Source: Clostridiaceae bacterium (GTDB lineage: Bacteria; Bacillota; Clostridia; Saccharofermentanales; UBA5734). From it: a stretch of DNA of 6,533 bases. The notes beneath the pieces were generated by a model. The model was not told the origin of the DNA. It ran no database searches and worked only from the letters and a program-made list of their open reading frames with translations. The stretch is from assembly GCA_012729935.1 (NCBI GenBank), contig JAAYBY010000236.1, forward strand, positions 1-6,533, in the 5' to 3' direction. The position numbers and the translations under genes are program-made. Below are positions 5,398 through 6,533 of this stretch, piece by piece (position 1 is the stretch's first letter; each line of letters begins with the position of its first letter).

Positions 5398-6533
5398 TCA
5401 AATCAGCTTCTCATTTTCATGCAGCAGCTGATCCTTGATCGTCCAGAGTTCAAGTGAAAGATCCACATAATAGGTCTGCGGGTTTTCAAATCGTTTCAGG
5501 GAATCCCACAGTCTTTCCGTTTCCTGGGCACAGAACTGTCTGGTTTCTTCAATTGATATACGGGGGGAAACCAGTGTTCCGCCAACAAAGATAGGCTCCA
5601 GCAGCTTTTGGGCAACATAGTTGATGACTGTTTTTCGTTTCCATGTGTGCAGCGGATCAAATAGCTCATAAGGCTGTTCAGGATCGATTATTTCATCAGC
5701 CAGCGTAATGACATCTGCAATCGCTTTCCCGGTCGATGTATCATACAAGCGCCAGACCTCTTTATCGCAAGGATTTGTTATTTTACCCGCATTTTCGGAG
5801 AATTTCATCCGCGGAACGATTTCTCCATCTCGTTCGATGGCGGATAGTTTGTAAACACCGCCAAAAACAGGCTCCGCACGCGACGTAATTAACCGTTCGC
5901 CGACACCAAATGAGTCAACCGCTGCTCCTTGTTGAATCAGATCCCTGATAATGTACTCGTCCAGCGAATTACTCACGGTGATCTGGCAGTCGTGTAGTCC
6001 GGATCGATCAAGCAGTTCACGCGCCTTAAGCGTCAGATAGGTTAAGTCGCCGCTATCAATCCGTATACCGCGCAAACGATACCCCATCGGTTCCAGCACA
6101 TTCTTTGCTGTCTGAATGGCATTGGGTACACCTGACTTCAGGACATTGTACGTATCCACCAGCAGGACAGTATGATCAGGGAATGAGCGGGCGTATGCGC
6201 TAAACGCCTCGTATTCCGAATCAAAAGCCTGAATCCAGCTGTGCGCCATTGTCCCGAACACCGGAACACCGAAATGCTCACCGCAAATCGTACACGATGT
6301 TCCATCTGCTCCGGCAATATAGGCTGCCCGCGCACCTAATACGGCGGCATCATAGCCCTGTGCACGGCGGGAGCCAAATTCGAAAACGGGTCGTCCTTGA
6401 GCGGCGCGGACGATTCGCGATGTTTTTGTTGCAATCAGTGTCTGATGGTTGATCGTAACCAGAAGCATTGTTTCAATCATCTGTGCCTGAATCAGAGGAC
6501 CGCGAACCTTGACGATCGGTTCATTGGGGAAAA
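5398..6533 (-). CDS. pncB: Nicotinate phosphoribosyltransferase (5' end outside window)
   Basis: PncB joins nicotinate to PRPP, with ATP hydrolysis, giving nicotinate mononucleotide: the entry step of the Preiss-Handler NAD salvage route in the cytoplasm. The open frame continues past the internal Met at 6480 to the window edge (NEPIVKVRGPLIQAQ precedes it), so the true start lies outside. The 377 residues seen, against about 480-490 usual in Firmicutes, imply that roughly 105-110 N-terminal residues are missing. Family signatures in order are FEFGSRRAQG, GTMAHSWIQAF (its His, codon 6241-6243, is the likely autophosphorylated catalytic histidine), VDTYNVLKSGVPNAI, GIRIDSGDL, VSNSLDEYII, FGVGERLITS and GGVYKLSAI. 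The reading frame is intact to its TGA at 5398-5400. It is the first visible gene of a leftward trio with ppiB and the DUF4432 gene. The NAD synthetase often found next to pncB is not in view. Confidence 0.95.
   Translation of the reverse strand, partial: FPNEPIVKVRGPLIQAQMIETMLLVTINHQTLIATKTSRIVRAAQGRPVFEFGSRRAQGYDAAVLGARAAYIAGADGTSCTICGEHFGVPVFGTMAHSWIQAFDSEYEAFSAYARSFPDHTVLLVDTYNVLKSGVPNAIQTAKNVLEPMGYRLRGIRIDSGDLTYLTLKARELLDRSGLHDCQITVSNSLDEYIIRDLIQQGAAVDSFGVGERLITSRAEPVFGGVYKLSAIERDGEIVPRMKFSENAGKITNPCDKEVWRLYDTSTGKAIADVITLADEIIDPEQPYELFDPLHTWKRKTVINYVAQKLLEPIFVGGTLVSPRISIEETRQFCAQETERLWDSLKRFENPQTYYVDLSLELWTIKDQLLHENEKLI

Noticed and set aside
6478..6480. Internal ATG of pncB as a gene start
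   Set aside because: The frame continues upstream to the window edge through the conserved NEPIVKVRGPLIQAQ region, so this Met is internal and the gene is truncated by the window.

Overview
The window reads as ordinary chromosome from a member of the Bacillota (Firmicutes): mid-range GC, strong purine-rich ribosome binding sites (GAGGGGG, AAGGGGG, AAGGAG), a BirA with an N-terminal helix-turn-helix, and Firmicutes-like forms of the acyltransferase and the glutamate-symporter-family carrier. I cannot place it to genus. It holds six protein genes. The two at the edges are cut by the window: birA loses its 3' end and pncB loses its 5' end. I see no rRNA, tRNA, CRISPR array, intact mobile element, toxin-antitoxin or defence genes.

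Layout. Bases 1-688 (minus) are most of birA, the biotin-protein ligase and repressor. Bases 689-954 are a divergent intergenic region with no gene. It carries a good sigma-A-type promoter for the rightward genes, a near-perfect 26-bp palindrome lying on that promoter's -10 box, and a much weaker candidate birA promoter. Bases 955-3640 (plus) are two overlapping genes: a PlsC-type acyltransferase with a zinc ribbon and an extra C-terminal domain, and an ESS-family (GltS-like) sodium:anion symporter that begins inside the acyltransferase's last codons. Bases 3641-3795 lie between convergent genes. They hold a bidirectional terminator hairpin and a 21-bp direct repeat of 23-bp period, which looks like an insertion-sequence end or a tandem binding site.

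Bases 3796-6533 (minus) form a likely operon transcribed in the order pncB (NAD salvage), ppiB-type cyclophilin, then a DUF4432 aldose-epimerase-like protein. There is a 61-bp gap between the first two and a 4-bp ATGA overlap between the last two.

How the genes work together. The rightward pair looks co-transcribed and translationally coupled, perhaps under a repressor that binds the palindrome. Why a lipid acyltransferase should be coupled to an anion symporter is not evident. The leftward trio combines a nicotinate-salvage enzyme, a general protein-folding catalyst and a sugar-binding-fold protein of unknown substrate, without an obvious common pathway. No previously undescribed system is convincingly visible. 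The best leads are the multidomain acyltransferase with its promoter palindrome and coupled transporter, and the short repeat near base 3750.
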